Of a stretch of DNA of 14,463 nt, positions 12,148 through 14,463 are shown in pieces (within the stretch, counting starts at the first letter, position 1; every line of letters begins with the position of its first letter). A model generated the notes under the pieces. It was not told the DNA's origin. It was given only the letters and a program-made list of their open reading frames with translations, and did no database searches. Position numbers and translations under genes: made by a program. This stretch comes from JBMOLL01 sp049325415. GTDB lineage: Bacteria > Bacteroidota > Bacteroidia > Bacteroidales > GCA-2748055. The stretch lies in the NCBI GenBank assembly GCA_049325415.1, contig JBMOLL010000042.1, positions 1 through 14,463 on the forward strand. Reading direction: 5' to 3'.

Positions 12148-13419
12148 TCAGTTGCAGGGCAGGGTAAAGCTGAATCGACTGCCCTCTCCCTGAACACTGG
12201 CAACATTGATCCTGCCGCCATGCATTTCAATGAATTCCCTGCAGAGCAGCAGACCAAGTCCCGTACCTTTTTCATTGTGCAGCCCGCGGGTACTGATATT
12301 CTCCTCCATTGAAAACAGTTTTTCCAACAGGGGAGCACCGATACCTATTCCGTTATCGGTGACCGTAACCTCCACCTCTTTGCCGGTCATGGATGCCGAG
12401 ATAACAATCAGGCCGAAATCGGGTGTGTATTTAACGGCATTGGTGAGGAGGTTGCGGAGGATCGTCGCGATCATGTTTTTATCCCCGAATACGTCAAGGT
12501 CTTCAGGTACACCGTCGGAAAGGGTTATATTCCTCGGGCCTGTGAGATTTCTGAAAAAGCTTACCTGATCGGAGCTAAGTTCCTTCAGCCGGAAAAGTTC
12601 CGGATTAAAAGCCATCCCGCCGGTTTTTACCAGCGACCAGTCGAGCAGGTTGTTCAGCAGCGTGTGCGTCTGTTTGGTCACACCCAGGACCAGCCGGGCA
12701 AAGCGGTCAACGGCTTCCCGGTTGTTCTTGCTGTTCTCTTCCAGGATGGCTTCCGTGAAGCCGGTCATAATATTGAACGGATCCTTCAGATCATGGGCAA
12801 TAATGGAAAAGAATTTATCCTTTGCGGCATTCGAAGCCCTGAGCTCTTTTCCGGATTGTTCCAGTTCCCTGCCGGCTTTGATGCGCTCCATTTCCGAAGA
12901 AATCCTGGCTCCAACAATCTTGATGATCCCTTCAGCCTGGGGAGGCAGGCTCAGTTTTTTTCTCGACATGGCGCAGAGGATCCCGCTGGGTTCACCCCTG
13001 TCGTTGTAAAGCGCCGCGCCCACATATCCAAGAGCCTGCAAGTCCTGCACATCCTTCGACAGGGGGAACAGGTCTTTCAGATTATCTTCATAGACACAAT
13101 AACCTTTCCTGGAAGTCAGATCACAGGGGGTGTTCTCGAGGGTATAGGAAAAATCCCGAACGAATTCTCCATCGAGGTACATGGGAAAGCCTTCCACCCG
13201 GTTCGGGCCGGCCATCTTTCCTATAATCACGCACTCGGCATTCAGCCACTCTGAGAGCCGGATAACGATCTGGTCGAAGAAATCTTCTCCGATGGAGCCC
13301 ACAGCCGTCTCAACAAGGTCCCGGAACAGTCTTTCATTCTGTTCATAGGCCTTTAATTGTTCTTCAAGAACCCGTACTTTTTCCCGGAGATCCCGGATCG
13401 TTTTTTCTTCTGTCTTCAT
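12148..13419 (-). CDS. Soluble GAF-domain sensor histidine kinase
   Basis: This 423-residue protein has no membrane segment. It has an N-terminal coiled coil (about 1-30), a GAF-like sensor domain (about 30-180, with ENTPCDLTSRKGYCVY and GYVGAALYNDRGEPSGIL), a short coiled coil, and a HisKA domain whose H-box FFSIIAHDLKDPF puts the phosphorylated histidine at H209. The HATPase_c domain carries the N-box ILRNLLTNAVKYT (320-332), the G1 box DNGIGI (355-360) and the G2 box GTGLGLLL (385-392). All catalytic motifs are intact. The ligand of the GAF domain and the partner regulator are unknown; no response regulator is in the window, so this is an orphan kinase. The start is supported by GAAGG about 8 bp upstream, inside a dyad that overlaps the start codon. 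Confidence 0.93.
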   Translation of the reverse strand: MKTEEKTIRDLREKVRVLEEQLKAYEQNERLFRDLVETAVGSIGEDFFDQIVIRLSEWLNAECVIIGKMAGPNRVEGFPMYLDGEFVRDFSYTLENTPCDLTSRKGYCVYEDNLKDLFPLSKDVQDLQALGYVGAALYNDRGEPSGILCAMSRKKLSLPPQAEGIIKIVGARISSEMERIKAGRELEQSGKELRASNAAKDKFFSIIAHDLKDPFNIMTGFTEAILEENSKNNREAVDRFARLVLGVTKQTHTLLNNLLDWSLVKTGGMAFNPELFRLKELSSDQVSFFRNLTGPRNITLSDGVPEDLDVFGDKNMIATILRNLLTNAVKYTPDFGLIVISASMTGKEVEVTVTDNGIGIGAPLLEKLFSMEENISTRGLHNEKGTGLGLLLCREFIEMHGGRINVASVQGEGSRFSFTLPCN

Positions 13420-13433
13420 GAAGGCACCTTCAT
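13418..13433. promoter_or_regulatory. 16-bp dyad over the kinase ribosome-binding site and start
   Basis: ATGAAGG (13418-13424) and CCTTCAT (13427-13433) are perfect inverted repeats with a 2-bp centre. On the minus strand this covers the GAAGG ribosome-binding sequence and the first bases of the kinase ATG. It could mask translation start or act as an operator. The first ATG of the dyad also opens a five-codon frame whose TGA overlaps the kinase ATG. Confidence 0.4.
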
Positions 13434-13471
13434 CCCTAAAAATAGGCTTTTATACGTGAGAATGAACGCCT

Positions 13472-13497
13472 GGTTTGATTTTTAACAAACCTTTTTT
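13472..13497 (+). terminator. Weak hairpin with T-tract between the VIT1 and kinase genes
   Basis: GGTTTG (13472-13477) pairs with CAAACC (13486-13491) over an 8-nt loop and is followed by six T (13492-13497) on the plus strand. Both flanking genes are on the minus strand, so it would stop antisense transcription if it is used. Its stem is short and AT-rich. Confidence 0.25.
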
Positions 13498-13502
13498 ACC
13501 GT

Positions 13503-14366
13503 TTACATATCGACGCCCAGCAGGCTTTTCAGCAGGTAGCCGATGAGGAAGGAGAAGGCGGCCACACCCAGGCTGATCAGGGTCATTTCGGTGAAGCGGC
13601 TCTTGAAATCGAGATTTTTCGCCACCGAGATATAGTAATTGAAAGCAAAAATGATGAGAACAGCTGTGACAAGGGTGATGGTCAGGGCCAGGAACTTGGC
13701 ACTGAGCAGCAGGAATGGCAGGATCAGCAGGGCCACGGTAAAGAGGTAGGCCAGTCCGGTGTAAACGGCTGATTTTTTGGCACGGTCATCACCTTCGGCT
13801 TTGGTGGAAAGGTAATCGGAAGCGGCCATGGATAGGGCGGCCGAAATCCCCGTCACCAGGCCGGCCAGTGTGATCACCCGGGTATCACCAAGTGCGAGGG
13901 TGAAGCCGGCCAGGGCGCCGGTAAGTTCGACGAGGGCATCGTTAAGGCCGAGTACGATCGAACCGACATACTGGAGGCTCTCTTCATCAAGCATGTCGAG
14001 GATGGCCTGTTCGTGTTCGCTTTCCTCTTCCGAGAACCTGATGATCTCGGGAAAGGAAGCGGCCATTTCCGCATACTTTTTTGAGCCTGTTCCTTCACGC
14101 TTTTCCATCTGTTTTAAAACGAAGGTCAGCCCGAGTACACGGGCAAAGAACACCGTGCGGCGGATCCGGCCCTTGTCAGGCCTGATTTCCACCCCGGATT
14201 TCTTTTGCCAGTAATCGGCATGCATCTTTTCCTGCTCTCCGATCCGGCGCAGGACAGCTGCATTGTTTTCGTTCCTGCATCGTTCGGCGAGCCTCATGTA
14301 GATGAAATGCTCGGTAATTTCTGTTTTCTGGGCGGCCAGGATGAAGGCCCGTATTTTTTTGTCCAT
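13503..14366 (-). CDS. Rubrerythrin-VIT1 fusion, iron/manganese transporter (MbfA type)
   Basis: This 287-residue inner-membrane protein has an N-terminal ferritin-like domain (about 1-130). The di-iron ligands are placed as in rubrerythrin: E16/E19, the E46-x-x-H49 pair (EKMH), a glutamate near 88-91, and E115-x-x-H118 (EESEHE). The C-terminal VIT1/CCC1 domain (about 132-287) has some five membrane segments and the family motifs VLGLNDALVELTGALAG (138-154) and MAASDYLSTKAEGD (180-193). Members move Fe(II) or Mn(II) out of the cytoplasm, and the ferritin-like domain senses or collects the metal. The length matches the fused family. It sits 83 bp upstream of the kinase gene on the same strand. 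TACCTTTA (complement of 14391-14398) is a near -7 promoter box. A heptamer repeat begins 45 bp upstream of the start. Confidence 0.93.
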   Translation of the reverse strand: MDKKIRAFILAAQKTEITEHFIYMRLAERCRNENNAAVLRRIGEQEKMHADYWQKKSGVEIRPDKGRIRRTVFFARVLGLTFVLKQMEKREGTGSKKYAEMAASFPEIIRFSEEESEHEQAILDMLDEESLQYVGSIVLGLNDALVELTGALAGFTLALGDTRVITLAGLVTGISAALSMAASDYLSTKAEGDDRAKKSAVYTGLAYLFTVALLILPFLLLSAKFLALTITLVTAVLIIFAFNYYISVAKNLDFKSRFTEMTLISLGVAAFSFLIGYLLKSLLGVDM

Positions 14367-14410
14367 TTCAGGGGAGGTTTTAGATGGAGGTAAAGGTAGG
14401 GAAAAATGGG

Positions 14411-14463
14411 GAGTGAAGAGTGGGGAGTGAGGAGTGAGGGGTGAGGAGTGAGGAGTGAGGAGT
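14411..14463. repeat. 7-bp tandem repeat (GAGTGAG), continues past the window
   Basis: Seven full heptamers and a partial one run to the end of the window: GAGTGAA, GAGTGGG, GAGTGAG, GAGTGAG, GGGTGAG, GAGTGAG, GAGTGAG, GAGT. The purine-rich strand is the plus strand. It lies 45 bp upstream of the transporter start, next to its likely promoter, and its total copy number cannot be seen. Confidence 0.85.

Overview
The window looks like a chromosomal segment from a member of the Bacteroidota. The evidence is a type IX secretion (T9SS) C-terminal sorting domain on one glycoside hydrolase, a possible surface lipoprotein export signal on a second, Bacteroidota-type TAnnTTTG promoter boxes, and weak or absent Shine-Dalgarno sequences. 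I cannot place it at genus level. No tRNA, rRNA, CRISPR array, transposase or phage gene was seen.

Layout. A class IV aminotransferase (21-836, minus) opens the window. It is followed by about 1.28 kb without a convincing gene. The core of that gap (about 1124-1990) is a dense array of inverted and direct repeats. A plus-strand run follows: a 58-residue putative secreted peptide (2117-2293), a cupin (2315-2833), a flavodoxin-like/2x[4Fe-4S] EFR1-type protein (2859-3710) and two consecutive GH16 endoglycanases (3781-4905 and 4965-6344). This run is closed by a strong hairpin terminator (6375-6408). An OsmC-type peroxiredoxin (6481-6903, plus) converges on a long minus-strand series: an unknown lipoprotein, a CBM9-like protein translationally coupled to a pectinesterase, a SnoaL/DUF4440-like lipoprotein, two tandem paralogous lipoproteins, an 8-TM protein that looks internally duplicated, a soluble GAF-histidine kinase, and a rubrerythrin-VIT1 iron/manganese transporter. 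The window ends in a heptanucleotide tandem repeat that runs off the edge.

Functional themes. One is carbohydrate use: two secreted GH16 enzymes (one with a T9SS tail, one a lipoprotein), a pectin methylesterase and its coupled CBM9-like partner. No SusC/SusD pair lies in the window. The other is metal/redox and stress: OsmC, the EFR1 ferredoxin, and the ferritin-like/VIT1 fusion.

The most unusual part is the repeat array. It contains at least eleven small hairpins that follow one rule: a short variable stem enclosing an approximately 11-nt loop that reads GAG...CGA on one strand. Stems differ between copies by compensatory base pairs, hairpins are nested inside the loops of other hairpins, and one filled/unfilled pair is visible. 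The whole array is bracketed by 59-bp imperfect inverted repeats. It looks like a proliferating hairpin element; its mechanism cannot be read from this window.
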